A stretch of DNA of 64,000 nt from Sphagnum magellanicum (Eukaryota > Streptophyta > Sphagnopsida > Sphagnales > Sphagnaceae): assembly GCA_021904315.1 (NCBI GenBank), contig CM038919.1:13199666-13263665 (forward strand). The letters run 5' to 3'. A program made the position numbers and the translations under genes. This document shows, one piece after another, positions 12,901-25,005 of this stretch (position 1 is the first letter of the stretch; each line of letters starts with the position of its first letter). The notes under the pieces are model-generated. The model saw only the letters and a list, made by a program, of their open reading frames with translations. It did no database searches and was not told where the DNA came from.

Positions 12901-15859
12901 TTATGTCAGATTGAAGAACTCTGTGATCAGGAACTTGTGTTCACCTGTTTAATGGTACATGCACCATCAACATTTGTGTGGAAATAATTTCCCATGGAAA
13001 ATCTGGGCTTTGGTGTTTCACTCTGGTGAGCACTACTATTGTCTAACGACATCAGACCTTGCCATCTGATGCTATGGACCTTGGGTCTTCAGCAACACAA
13101 AACCTATCTTACATTTTGTGCAACTGTTGCATTCAAGTGTTTTTTCTCCAAGTCAACTTTTGCTAGCAATTTGGGCCAGAAAACCTTCTTTCATGTCTTT
13201 AGAATCACACAGGCTACTACAAACTTGCTTTTCACATGAACAAGCAGGCAGTGATGGGTAACCACCTATCTACCTACTTGATATCCTTGAATGGTGGTCA
13301 TTTATCCTTCTGTAGTAAAAGCTAGAATTTTGTTTTGATGATTGTGCTTTAAGGAAGAGGTCATTAACCCTTTTGCTTGGGTGATTTCAGAGTGACATTA
13401 TGGTTTAATGATTTGAGGCTGTGGAATAGAGGAATAGACACACTGTTTCATGCTTTTTGCAGGGTATTTTTCTGGTTTGATAATTGAGACGTTGAAGAGA
13501 TGCAGTTTCACTTGTGATCAAGGCCACAAAGAGAGATGCGATTGTATTAGTTTTTGAAGCCCATGAAGAGATCACAATTGCAGTGTGATTACAAGCAATC
13601 TTAAGAGGTTACTGTAGGATTGCATGTGTTTCAGTTTCATGAAGTGATCACAATTGCAGTGTGATATCAGTAAAGCCTGTATGAGGCTTGTGCTTGTTCA
13701 ACCTAAAGATGTAATGGTGTGTTTTGTTTGTTGTATTTTGTTCATTGTACTCTCCCCTCTCAGCAGAGACACAAACTTTTATTACTATGGGAAAATGTCC
13801 AGTTTTGAGCATTTTTTCAAAAAATCTTTGAAGAGATTTAAAACGCCTTAGAGCATCTATTATGCTAGTTTACTATAGGCAATAGTCAACTAGCCTCTAA
13901 GTTGTACTTTGGATGAGGTTCAGCTTTTAAAGAGTGAAACTGAGTCTGGAGTTGCAAATATGTACAGAATATAGTGATCTCCAAAAGAAGTAGACCAATT
14001 CCAGCCATGAATTGCTTTTGGGCAGTATCAGTATTTCCCACATCAAAATTCAGTGTTGATGTTTGCCCCTCCTCCACCCATAAACAATAAATATTTGCAA
14101 ATTACATTGAGTGAGCACTTATATGTCACAAGTGAGCCACCATTGTGGCTAGCCAATCCATAGGAGTCAATGTTTGGCCAGTTACTTTCTTGTGTAGAGT
14201 CCTTTGAAACCTTAACCATCCAAGCACAAGTTTACAAAAAAGCAAACCCTCTCATCCAAAATTTGGAGTATATATCCAAAATTGAAGTTACCAGCCATGT
14301 TAGTGCTCCTGCGAAAGATATTCTTCGCAAGAAAATGATTTCTTTTGATTGGTTGATTATAATGATTTGCCCATGTGGTGATGATATTGAAATAGTCTTG
14401 CACTTTATTCTATATTTCATGTTTATGGATGAGAGAAGGGGGAAATAACTAACATTCCGTGTTAGAAGCCCAAATAGTGGTTGTGGGTGGACATGCCAAC
14501 TTGCATCTTTCTACAAATGTGTGATTCCTCATGCTCCCCATTTTTTCACCTTTCAAAAAACTAGTTGGGTCTCTAGAAAACTCCTTTTCATCTGGGCAGC
14601 CAAAGTGAAATTATTCCTGTTTTGTGCAACCTTTCTGCCATTTATTAACAGCATCAGGCAAACATCAAAGTCCTATTCTTATTGGCGATTTTTTGCATCC
14701 TCAGAAATGCAATCTCAAAAATTGTTGAATAACCAAGTTATTATTGTTCTAGGGCTTTTTGTTGGTGAAGAGTTTTGTTTCTCAATGGGGGGAAAAGTTT
14801 GTTGTAGCAGAATTTCTCCATAAAGCTAAAACAAATTAGCATCCAACATCTAAAGATCTACCTATCTACATGTCACAAAATGACCAACACTACTATGTAA
14901 ATATGCCCCATAGCCCTATAATGATAGACCAACAGCCAATAGAATTGATGTTGTAAACCTAGATGAAAGTAGTTCTAAAAATACTCAAGAGTTGTTGCAT
15001 GAAACTCAACTATCTCCAAATGTGACCCAAGAATCTATGAGGGTGCATAACCTAATGTCACTATCTCATTTACCTACAAGACACACCAAGGAAAAAAAAT
15101 CATTAATTGATTTTTTTCACTCACATGTTGTGACTAGTTTTGAATACTTAGAATGATAAAGAGAAAAACAATGGAAAAGGCAGATGCAAAAGAAATCAAA
15201 ATAGGTAAAAGTAAAGAGAAGGAAGACATGTGAGCCAAACGAGTAACAAAATTGGGTTCTACAACAAAACGAATAGCTCAAAAAATTGTTGAAAAGTGTA
15301 TTAAAGCATAGTTCACTACAATTTGGACTCCATTAACTATTGTTGAAATGTGTGACCACTTTCACCATGATTTTTGAGCAAGTCTTCGAACATATCTATG
15401 CAAATACATGGGGGGGAATTTGGGCTGCACAACATGGGTTCAACAACATGCAAGGTTGTAGGCATGAGGTAACCAACACACGAAAGGGTGTTGAACAACA
15501 AGATTATTACCTTCAATTGACTAAAAAACAAAAAAAGAATTAGTTAACAACTAAAGGAAAGGTAGTGCAACTAAACAATAGATGAAAGAAATGTAACAAC
15601 TAAACAACAAATGAAAGAAGGTAGCAATGGAGGAACAACTTAATAGCAATTAAGAAAAATGTAACAACTAAACATCCGACGAAAAAAAAATATCAACAGA
15701 ACAATAAATGAGAAAAAAAGTAGCAATAGAAATAAAAAACCATGAACAATAGCTAAGAAATGAGAAAGGACCAAGAAGAGGTTAATGAGAGAAGAAAGTT
15801 GAAAATAATCAACAAGTGTGGGTTTAAAGGAAATAGGGTGCATCAATTATAATAAGTAA
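12901..15859. other. Intergenic region, no gene recognised
   Basis: No convincing coding region. A 24-base word around GATCACAATTGCAGTGTGAT occurs twice (near 13568-13590 and 13642-13664) within a locally duplicated stretch. From about 15540 the + strand becomes rich in GAAA/AACAA words (GTAACAACTAAACA and variants), leading into the minisatellite described next. Confidence 0.6.
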
Positions 15860-16145
15860 GATGGTTGAGAGAAAAAAAAAACAACAAAAAAATTCAAAGC
15901 TCAAAAATAGTTGAGAGAGGAGAAAGGGGAGGGTGGATCGCCATCACTAACAATAAGAAAGTTCAAAGCTTTGAGAGAATTAAGAAGGAGAAAGGGGGTG
16001 GATTGCCATTGCTAGTAGCAAAAAAGTTCAGAACTTTGAGCTTCGAAAAAATTGAAAGAATAAAAAAGGGACATCAATCGCAATTGCCAACATTAACAAA
16101 GCTCCAGATTTCTAAGCTTTGAAATCATTGAGAGAAGAAAAAAAG

Positions 16146-17872
16146 TGTCACAACCCTAGCCTTGGGCTCGCAACTAAAGCAAAGGCTTGTGAAGGTGCGA
16201 GCCAAGAATAAGCCCGGGAGTCTCATTTCATGCTCCCAGGAATGCAAGAAAGTGCAAGGGAATGAACCCCCACACTCCCAAATGAGCTCGCATTTTGGGA
16301 ATTAAAGTCCCCATGGACTCCTGAATTTTCAAAAGGCGATTGCAAGGGTCAAAACTCATTGGATTGAAAAGTTCCTTATATCATTGGAAAGCTCTTAGAA
16401 CGTAGATGCCTAAAATGGGCTTTCATGACCCATTTGGATACTTAAAACATAAATTATGGCCAAAAGAAGGGTCGGGAGTTAAATTACCAATTTGACTCCT
16501 AACCACTAAAAGTCGAGATCTGCCCCAATTTTTTTGTGTTCAAGTGGCGTGCCACATACCATTGGAAAAATCTTGATGAAGGCTACAACTTTGATTTTGA
16601 CCTCACTTCAATTGGAGGTTTTCACACAAAATTATAAGCCTCCAAAATTGTGGGAATCTCAATTTAGGGAATTTCAGGACTCCCACTTGGGAGTCTTGAA
16701 ACAAAATGTCATTTGGGTGTTAGCCCCGTGGCCAAGCACAAGTATACTATAAAGGGGAAGGTGGTGGCTTCCCTCAAGTCCAAACCATGGTGAGTCTTAT
16801 GAGTTCGTGTTTGCCCGTGTGACGCGTTCCCAAGTTCCTTGTTAAACCCAAGATGAATCTAAGTTACCCAAATAATGGAATTGTGAGGAACTCGGAACAC
16901 ACTCCCAGCTCTCAACACTAGAAGGGGTAAAGGGGTGTGCTAAAGCTTCGGGATGGGACTAAGAAGAGTGAAAAGTTTTAGTTATTTACTCGAACTTGCA
17001 TCAAACCAACCAACAAGTTGATTAGCTCGCTTTCTGGAACACTTTTAGTGCCAGGACAAATTACCAGCAACTTTGGACTCTCAAAACTCATCACGACCCA
17101 AATTCGGAGGAAGCCACCACCTTCCCCCATATAGTATTTTATGCGTCTCTCCACGACACCTACATGCGAATGGCTTTTTGTCCCGGGACTCCTAAAGAGG
17201 AATCCCGGTTTGGACTCTTGGGACTTTGCGAGGTCATAACTTTTTACTCAAACCTCCAATTGGGACGAGGTTTAAAACAAACTTGTAGCTTTCCTTGAGA
17301 GATTTCCAAAGGTGTATTGCATTCCCATTGCACACACTAGGGTCAGGTCAATTCCCGACTTTTAGTGGTCGGGAGTCAAATTGCCAATTTGACTCCCGAC
17401 CCTTCTTTTTGCCATAACGTGTGCTGCAAATGTCCAAATGGCCCATGCGAGCCCATTTTCGACATTTACACTTTGATAGTTTTTCAATGATATAAAGAAC
17501 ACCCCAATGCGAGGTGTTTTGACCCCTGCAATCGAACTCTGAAGTTTTGGGAGTCCCGGAGGACTCCAAAGGTCTCATTTTCAGGAGTGTGAGTTTCATC
17601 CTCACACTCTCTCAAAGTAGGGTTATGACACCATGGTTCGTTCGTGCACCAAAAATGCTCAAACTATGCACTAATCAACTTGTTGTTTGGTTTGTGAATT
17701 CATGTGAATAATTAATGTTTGTCACTCGTCCTAGTCCCCATCTCAAAACTTCAACACATCGCTCTACCCCCAAAGTGCTACAAGCTAAAAAGCATGTCAC
17801 GACTCCTTACTCTTCCATTGTTTTCACCTTAGACTTATAGTTGAATCTATTAAGGAACTTGGGAGTGCATCA
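16146..17872 (+). mobile_element. Solo LTR A (interrupted by LTR B), old LTR retrotransposon fossil
   Basis: An LTR relic on the + strand that starts TGTCACAACCC at 16146 and ends GGGAGTGCATCA at 17872, with a 5-bp target duplication AAAAG on both sides (16141-16145 and 17873-17877). Its own sequence is 16146-16819 plus about 17636-17872 (about 911 bp); the middle is LTR B. A TATA-like CTATAAAG near 16748 marks a likely LTR promoter. No internal retroelement genes are next to it, so it is a solo LTR from LTR-LTR recombination. The family is the same as 41454-42360. Superfamily not assigned. Divergence by eye of 20% or more suggests considerable age. Confidence 0.85.
16820..17630 (-). mobile_element. 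Solo LTR B inserted inside LTR A, same family
   Basis: A second LTR of the same family lies in opposite orientation inside LTR A. Its left edge (TGACGCG...) at 16820 and right edge (...GGTTATGACA) at 17630 are the expected TG...CA ends. It is flanked by CCGTG (16815-16819) and CCATG (17631-17635), a 5-bp target duplication differing by one CpG-type transition. LTR A sequence resumes directly after it. It is about 811 bp, so slightly shorter than its relatives. It must be younger than A. Together A and B form a head-to-head inverted structure that could fold back on itself. Confidence 0.85.
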
Positions 17873-18250
17873 AAAAGTGCACCAATTGTCATCACTAACA
17901 ATAAAAAAAGTTTTGAGCTGAAAGCTCAAAAACAATTAACAAAAGAGAGAGACGTGTTGATCACCATCACTAACAACTACAAAAGATTAGAAGAAGAAAA
18001 AAGCAAGTAAAGAGTGAAGAGAAAATTGAAAAAACTAACGTTGGTCACCATTGTTAATAAGTGCAAAAAATAAAAGAGAAAGCAAGTAGAGAAAGAGAAA
18101 AGAGTTTAAAGAACTAGCATCAATCACCATCACCAGCAAGTGCAAGGGATGAGAAAGAGTAGGAGGAAAAGAGAAAGGAGAGATGAGAGCAATTGCAAAA
18201 GCTTCAACAAAAAGAGAGTTTTGAAAAAAGGGCATCAATCACAAAGAGTA

Positions 18251-21200
18251 CAGGCATCAATCATACAAACTTGCAAACACAAACACAAACCAAAAATAAA
18301 GAGCTACTAGAGAGCAAACTCAAAGAAGCTTAAAACTCCCAATGTGACTAGGAGTTAGATGCTTAATGAAGGTGACGAAAAACATGTGCCAACAGACATT
18401 TGGGAAAGGGGTGATGGATTTGGTGAACGGGAATATGTTTACCCATTATCATCAATCTCTAAGCCCTATTTTGCATGCGATTTGAACCCTGTGATCAAAA
18501 GTGAACACTTACTTTGAAAAAAATGTTTCATCCCAATTTTCAGCCAATTTGATATGGGAATATATAGCCTTCATTGGTGCCCAAGTTAGTGTTTGGTTTT
18601 AGGTGACTAAACAACCCATCATTTTTTTTAAAACAATTTTTATCCCCCCAACTTTGAAGGAGTGTATCTTCCTCAATTTGGACCAGTTTTGAGCAATTTA
18701 AACGACCATGGGTGCCCTTTCTAGGGAGCTATATTTTATCCTCAGTGTAGCTGAAAAGGAGGCAGATTGAGTGAGACAGAGGTGACTGAGACACCAAGTG
18801 TTCAGTGACCAGCCTGTTTACCCTCCAATTCCCTTCTTTCTCACAGATTAAAAAAAAAACAAAAAGGTTCCAAAAGTGAATTTGGAATGGCAAGATTTCT
18901 TTTGTACCATGTTTGTTTTCTTCCTCATAAATGAAAGAATTCTTGGATTGTCCTTTGTGGATTTTGAAAGGAGCCAAAACATAAGTGACAAGATAGAGAG
19001 CTCCTTTTCAAAGACATTTATACGTTTGCATTCAATTTTCAAGGCTGGTGCAAGATCTCAGTTTAAATGTGGAGCATTGACAATTACAAATAATGTCAGT
19101 TGGAAATAACTAAACATTGAATGACATTATGGCTGCCCTAATTTCCAATACCTAACAAATTTGATACTTGAAGATAATAATAAAGTTCAAAGAGATCACA
19201 AGCTTTCAATCCACAAGTTTCTTTGTACTACTAGGTAGCCAAATTTATGAGGAGGGTTAATTGGAGGTTGTTTATTTGGACACAAGGATATCTTTCAATG
19301 TGGGTAGGGTAGATCATTTACCCTGAATACATGGACAAAATACCTGAGGTGGACAAGTAAGTAGGTATTTGGAAATTTTGTTCTACAATTTATATGCACA
19401 ACCCAGATTTTGCAACGTATTGAGTTGCGATGAATTATGCTGACTAATTGATATTTTTTTGGTATTCACATGAATTATTTGGAACAAGATTATTTATCTT
19501 ATACCCTTGGAACATTTTTAGATGATGTTAATTTTTGAATTAGGGGATCCCTTGGAAGAAAAATTACGGTGTTTTGAAGAGTTTTTTTTTAATCTTTGTT
19601 AATTTTTCTTGGAGGATGTTTATGATGTCATGTGCTCAATTTGCAATGCAAATTGCACAACCAAATTTCCGCACTTGCTATTTATACGTGTACACATTTT
19701 ATAGATATTCTGAATTAATGCACCATAAATGGTAAAAGATATTTGCATGTTAGAGCATCCTCACCCATATGGGGTATGTAAGCTTGCATGAGTAATTCTC
19801 ACATACTACTTATATATCTCAAGTTTCATTTGTGAATTTGAAAGTGGGACTCTACAAAGTGAGAGACCACTAATAGCAAAGCAAGTGGACCAACTAGATA
19901 CTTTGATTAATTAACAATTATGGGAGATTGTGTTGTGAGAACCGAGCAAGCAATCCAGCCAATCCATGGCAAGATTTACACAAAGTAATGGCTTTTGTCA
20001 ACCGCTATGGAATGTGCAAATATGTTCTGCCTAAACCATTTTTTAAACAAACTAGCAAGGTTTTTATATTCTTCATCCAAAACATGTTCTTACAATGCCT
20101 GGGTGGGGATGCTCTTACCATAAAGTAAATGATAAGTGTTACCCCCCTCTCCTTAGTGGTACCTTTACCCTATGAATAGAATAAATGTCAATTGAAATGA
20201 ACAAAATGAAAATTTCCAAGCTCATAAAACTTCTTGCTATTTTGCCTTCTTTCTTTAGGGCAAGTATGGGGGCAGAGTTTTGATCCTTGTTGAGCATGGG
20301 AAGCTAACACTCCTAAGGCCCTTTGACAGCCGACTTTTACTTTTATTGCTATCTAGTTCCAACAGGTCTTTACACTTGACGTTAAGGCTCTCCATTGGGG
20401 GTATTATGGTTGTAAGCTCCCTATACCCTGGGGAGGGGGTGAGGGAGCTCATGGCTACCCGAGCATAAAGGGTGGTTAGAACCATAAAACCCTAAAAAGA
20501 ATACACATAAATACCTGGTTGATATATAATATTTTGAATATTTCATTATACACCCTGACCTGGTGCTAGACTAGAATTGATATACCTTACAGGAGGTTTC
20601 ATATTTTCTTGGGCCAACAACAACATAGCGGCCCCCACAAGTAGGTGCTAGAAAACAAAAGGAAACCAGAAGTTGAAGTGTGTGTGGGGGTGGGAAAGGA
20701 GAAAGAAGGATTGGGTCCCAGTTGCAGTTGTAAGTTCAACAGGGGTTCCTTCCCCCCATCATCTTCTTTCCACTGCTTTGCAACTGTCTTCAATCATCTG
20801 ACACCCAAGTCCAGTAAGTATACAAAAACCCCTCTGAGAGTTGGAACTTGGAACTTGTGACAATGGCAGCTGAAAGATGTCTGCAATAAGGAGCACAGTA
20901 GTGTGTGTACTCTTTTCCTTCTTCTTTTCCAACTTTTTCAAAGGGTACCCCACACAAAAAGTGTTAAACAACCTAGCTCTCCTATGTCAGGGGGGGGGGG
21001 AAAAAACTATAATGGAAAAATAATAATAATAATAATAATAATAAATCCCAATCTTAGGACCTTTTTTGCCAAGAGATCTGTTTCACTATTATAGTATCAT
21101 TTTTGTTATGGACTTATTAGTCTAAACAACTATAGTATTCATTGAATGTCAACTCCTCAAAATTGGGTCTCTATATGTCTCTAGGGAAACAAAACAGTCC

Positions 21201-22010
21201 TTTTGTTTTTAGTCCACCATAGCTTGATCCTACCACATGAAAATCCCTAACTTCCTCATTTGAGAAAATGCTTGTCTCTTCTAGTTATTAGGCCCAGAGT
21301 GAACAAGCACCCCCTCTAGCACACACCATGTAGGATGATGGATGATATTTGGACAGGAAATCACTTTTTCATTGTATTCTCCAAGCTCTTTACAATGTAA
21401 TAAAAAACCTCATCTGATTTCTCTAGTGTATCTAGAGAGCACCTTGCAAAGCATAAAAGTCTCAAGGGGCTCATCAAAAATGGAAAGTTCCACTCTTATG
21501 GACATTCAATTTTTGTAAAGCCCAGCATCATTATTCTGTTTTTTTTTTTAAACTTTAAAAAAAATATGAGGTTACTCTTTACGCTGGGTTAAGCATGTGG
21601 GCTAGGGCCCTTATTTATTTCAGTAATGCCCTTGCCCTTGTGCTTCAACATTACACTAAAGATTTAAGCCAATTGCCCCCACATGACAACCTTACTCACT
21701 TGATGGAGGACAACCCATCATCAGCATGGCTCCACATGCCACTTTACAAAATGAAATTGGGTAAAAACTGAGACCATGGTTGTTGGACTTGCCCGAAAAA
21801 GCGTTTAAAAATGAGTCTACTAAGCCAAGCAAACCCAAACTTGCACACTAGTTCTCTCATGCCCACAACAGGATTTGCCAATCCAAACCCAATGTCACAG
21901 CCAACCTCAACGAATGTGAAACTTGGTAAGTTCCTTGTCAGATCTATTGTTGCCCGGTTGGATATAATTGAGATGAAAAGTCTTGTTTTTGTTGTTGTTC
22001 TTGACATGGG
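18251..22010. other. Intergenic region, no gene recognised
   Basis: About 3.8 kb without a recognisable gene. A slightly GC-richer island with coding-like - strand frame lies at 20255-20485, but the product (76 codons) matches nothing I know and has no start context to support it. A run of ten or so G residues lies just before 21001. Telo-box-like AAACCCTAA appears near 20490, a common short motif. Confidence 0.5.
21019..21044. repeat. TAA trinucleotide microsatellite
   Basis: About eight tandem TAA/AAT units, following a poly-G/poly-A stretch. No other feature is attached. Confidence 0.85.
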
Positions 22011-22100
22011 CAACCCACATGGCCCTTGAGAGTGGCAACCACATGGCTCTTAAGAGAGTGGCAACCACATGGCCCTTAAGAGAGTGGCAACCACATGGCC
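22011..22100. repeat. 26-bp tandem repeat, about 3.5 units
   Basis: A 26-base unit beginning CAACCACATGGCYCTTAAGA is repeated with few changes, ending at about 22100. It creates a spurious repetitive - strand frame (CHSLKGHV...). Low divergence between units suggests recent expansion. Confidence 0.85.
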
Positions 22101-22576
22101 TGCATGTGCAATTGTCATCATGTTGATGCAATAGGTTCATAGTTACAATAACTCAAGAAGGCTCAACCAAAGGAGAGAGAGACCCCAAAAAAAAACTTTC
22201 TCATGAGTGGGTTGAAAATGGCACGTCAATTTTCTATTCTTCAGTACAAAATTATGGAAAAAAACTGGTGATTTAGTAAACACCCAACATTGAGCACAAT
22301 GTATCTTATTAATTAGAGCTTCAAAGCACAACCACCCAAAAAAAAAAGCTGTCCATATTTTTCAGGTCCCTGCATCAGATGCATGTCAGGACTTGCACCT
22401 TCTTCTGATAATAATAACCAGGCTTTTACAGGATTGGCAAGAGTTTGTGTGTGTGTGTAAGTGTGCAAATTCTCAGGATCACAAGTTCCTCAGAGACCAT
22501 AGGTGTTTCATAACATGCATGATTAGACCACCTTGACAAATTTTATGTTTTGCTAATTCAACTGCACAACTATTTG

Positions 22577-22900
22577 TTGGTCTTGCCTACCAAGGCAAGG
22601 ATATTGTGTTTAGATTCATTATGGAATATTGTAGCTTAAGGGATTTTTTATAGGCCCCTAGGTAATAATAGGTCTGTTTTCATATGAGGATTTTTGAAAA
22701 GATGATATTTTAGACTGCTTTGAAACTTGAGATTAGTTATAGAGTTATAATAGCTTGAAGAATTTTGATTTCATTTAGATGAGTTTTTGAAGTTTATATT
22801 TTTGCATGGTGAATATCTGGGTTTCCATAATTCTTCTTTTGCCTCAAGATACTCTTTAAAGTAAATGGCAACGCCACAGTGTGACACACCCCTTGTTTTA
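22577..22900 (-). repeat. Dispersed repeat family R1, right (inverted) copy
   Basis: Reverse-complement relative of 1-345, in the same order over its whole length, from the GGTCTTGCCTACCAAGGCAA block at 22579 to CCACAGTGTGACACACCCCT near 22874-22893. The pair brackets a 22-kb segment containing MOS1. It may be one copy of a MITE-like family or an arm of a large inverted-repeat structure. No coding capacity. Confidence 0.75.
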
Positions 22901-23031
22901 ACACCTGTGGACAGTCCATGATTAGACAATGTGCAAGCTTGCACTGGGGATTTGCAGTGTTTATTGGTTTGCTGTGGCCTCTGCTATTATAGCACATCAT
23001 GTTCATTGAACTTTGGCACCACGCACGATCT

Positions 23032-23275
23032 GAGCTTGGGTGCTGCCCATACATAGCACATATGGTCTTTCAGATGACAAGGTTTCGGTCACATGCAAAA
23101 TTATTTTCCGTACAAGAATCTCAACTTGGGTGTTTGTTGCCCATAGAACGTATGAGTTTTCAGATGGCAAGTTTCAGTTGTATAATGTTAAAATTAGGCC
23201 TTTTTTTTGTTTTTCAAGTACAAGTATCATGAGCTTGGGTGTTGCTCATACCAAATATGGCATTTCAAAATGACA
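23032..23275. repeat. Degenerate tandem triplication, about 100-bp unit
   Basis: Three imperfect units start near 23032, 23122 and 23231. Each begins with ACTTGGGTG/GCTTGGGTG, continues with TTGCCCATA-like and ATGG/ATGAG words, then TTTCAGATGRCAAG. Short open frames in this array result from the repeat and are not called as genes. Confidence 0.6.
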
Positions 23276-23299
23276 ACCTTGGGTTGCATATCACAATTA

Positions 23300-23460
23300 G
23301 CTTATTATTAAGGAAGGTTGTTTGTTTGTTTTGTTTGTCACATTGAGACCTTCCAAACCATGACAAAATTATGTATTTATTAAGGAAAGTAGTTTGTTTG
23401 TTGCGTTTGTTTTGTTTGCTTGTCATGTTGAGATCTCCCAAACTACAACCCTCCCTCCCA
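23300..23460. repeat. TTTG-rich local duplication
   Basis: Two copies of a GGAARGTTGTTTGTTTGTT... block followed by GTCAYRTTGAGAYCTYCCAAACYA (about 23310-23357 and 23385-23445). This looks like a local duplication about 75 bases apart. No coding role is evident. Confidence 0.55.
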
Positions 23461-24218
23461 TCTCACTCTTGGTACTATTGGAAAGCCCTTATAAGTAGGA
23501 ATACACTAAGATGGTCTTGTAATGTTTAGACCTATGGTGCAAGAGTTATGGAATATTGAACAATTTTTTCAAAGAAAATTCAACAAAATCAAAGCTAATT
23601 TTTTAAGGAAATTGGGGCAAGCTTTTGGAATTGTTAAAAAAACCTTGATAGGTGGGAATTTCTTGAAGTCAATTTCATGATGTTTTAGACCTAAGATGAG
23701 GGAGATATTGAATTTTCAGTCATTTTTGTTACTCAAAATTCATTTATTTAAAATAGTGTTTTCACAAGTTGGCTCTATGGATAAGGTCTTGTCACACTCT
23801 TGTTCACACTTGGGCCAGTAGCACAGCCCACACTAGTTATTATCAATTCAGTCCGAAGGTGTGAGCTCAGGTTTTTGCCACATTTTGAATTTTTAGTTTT
23901 TACTCTACTATGGCTTGAAATCAACCCTAGAAAAGAAATTCAGACTGGGATTAGACATATGCAGAAGTTGCAGTAGCTAGCTCCATTATGTACACCGTTG
24001 CAAAGGGTTGTTGAGTCATGGGCTTTGATGCTTCAGAAAAGCTTTTTGATTCATGTGCAAATTAGGAACCCAAAGAGGGAATTTAGTTCAATGGAATAAT
24101 TGGGAAGCAGGACCCAATTCTTCCACACACAAAAAGGGTATAGATTCTAAGTCCCATTTCATGTCCAGGCTATAAATGGCACTAACTACACAGCTAAGAG
24201 ATTCACATAGTTTAATAG
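23461..24218. other. Intergenic region left of the giant element
   Basis: Nothing recognised. The junction with the left terminal repeat is placed at about 24219, because similarity to the right arm stops there. Confidence 0.4.
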
Positions 24219-25005
24219 CCAGAGTGAACCAACAGACACCAGCACACCATCCACTGGAAGCCCATCATGACTGAGTTGTGAATGAACCACAACTGACTTG
24301 GATGAACCCCAACAGCTGAGTCGATGTCAGGTTTCAGCATGGTAACCAACCTTTCCTGTATATAGTGAAGTGGGTAGCTGCTAGGCAGTAGATGTATGTA
24401 GATGGTTAGTCTGTAAGTAAGGTGTGAGAGCGTCTCAACCAATGCTCAATATGTGATCCTGCATGGTGAAATTGGATGAAAAAAGTCAAACTATGTGGGT
24501 TTGGCTTAGGAAAATGGTTTTGGCTGAGTACAATTGCACAGCTGGCGGTGGCTGGTGAAAGGCAAAGCGGTCCTCTGCGCCTGTAGAGAAGAGTGTAATA
24601 AATAGGATTTGACTGTCGATCAGTGTTTCTGATTGGCCCATCATAATGATTGGTCCAGGTGGTTTGCTTTTAGTAGTTCCTCACCTATTTGTTCGTTGTC
24701 CAAGTTTCAGCTTTATAGGTGGAGTTGCAAAAAAGTAAACAACTGACCTCGTATGTGAAAAATATTTTTCCAGGGTCACATACTGAGCACCTCTGGAGAT
24801 GCTCTAAGGACTAGTGTTGACAGGTTCCTTGGTTTGGAGTGTTAAACCCATGGTTCAGGTTATTGTAACCTGGACCTCAAGTGGCACTTTTGGTGAAATC
24901 GTCACAAGAACGGGAACTTGGTAAAGGACTACTAGGTTCTTAGTTTTGGAAAATATTAAACAGGCCTAAGATTGTAAATGTGTTAGGTATAGAAGTACTG
25001 TCATC
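24219..25005 (-). repeat. Left terminal inverted repeat of the giant element
   Basis: Reverse complement of this arm matches 52895-53498. The outer part (24219-24425) is a member of a family also seen at 57.2-57.45 and 63.65-63.93 kb. The middle is the MITE-like module at 24428-24804. The inner part includes the reverse complement of CATTTACAATCTTAGGCCTG (24960-24979). It contains about 130 bases (24810-24940) with little counterpart in the right arm. Arms are clearly diverged, so the element is old. Confidence 0.75.
24428..24804. mobile_element. MITE-like module in left arm (PIF/Harbinger-like ends)
   Basis: A 377-bp segment with its own terminal inverted repeats: GAGCGTCTCAACCAATGCTC... 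at the left and its approximate reverse complement (...CAGGGTCACATACTGAGCAC, then GAGATGCTC) at the right. TAA follows the right end. GAGCATCTCC-type ends with TTA/TAA targets are typical of Tourist/PIF-Harbinger MITEs in plants. It has no coding capacity. The same module occupies the matching position in the other arm. Confidence 0.65.

Larger units (their letters stand above)
15860..18250. repeat. Degenerate purine-rich minisatellite interrupted by LTRs
   Basis: Both sides of the nested LTR insertion (15860-16140 and 17880-18250) carry imperfect repeats of about 70-90 bases. Each has a word like ATCACCATCACTAACAA, followed by an A-rich stretch, then TCAAAGCTTTGAGAG-like or AAAGAGAGAAAG-like sequence. 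About three units are visible on the left and at least three on the right. The LTR copies have split one array in two. Units are very diverged, so the array is old. No coding role is evident, although the array holds a short open frame at 15865-16122. Confidence 0.55.

Noticed and set aside
20255-20485. 76-codon - strand frame in a GC-richer island
   Set aside because: No recognisable domain and no flanking coding sequence; kept only as a note in the intergenic entry.
21907-22140. Minus-strand frame with repeated CHSLKGHV-like units
   Set aside because: It is made by the 26-bp tandem repeat and has no support as a gene.
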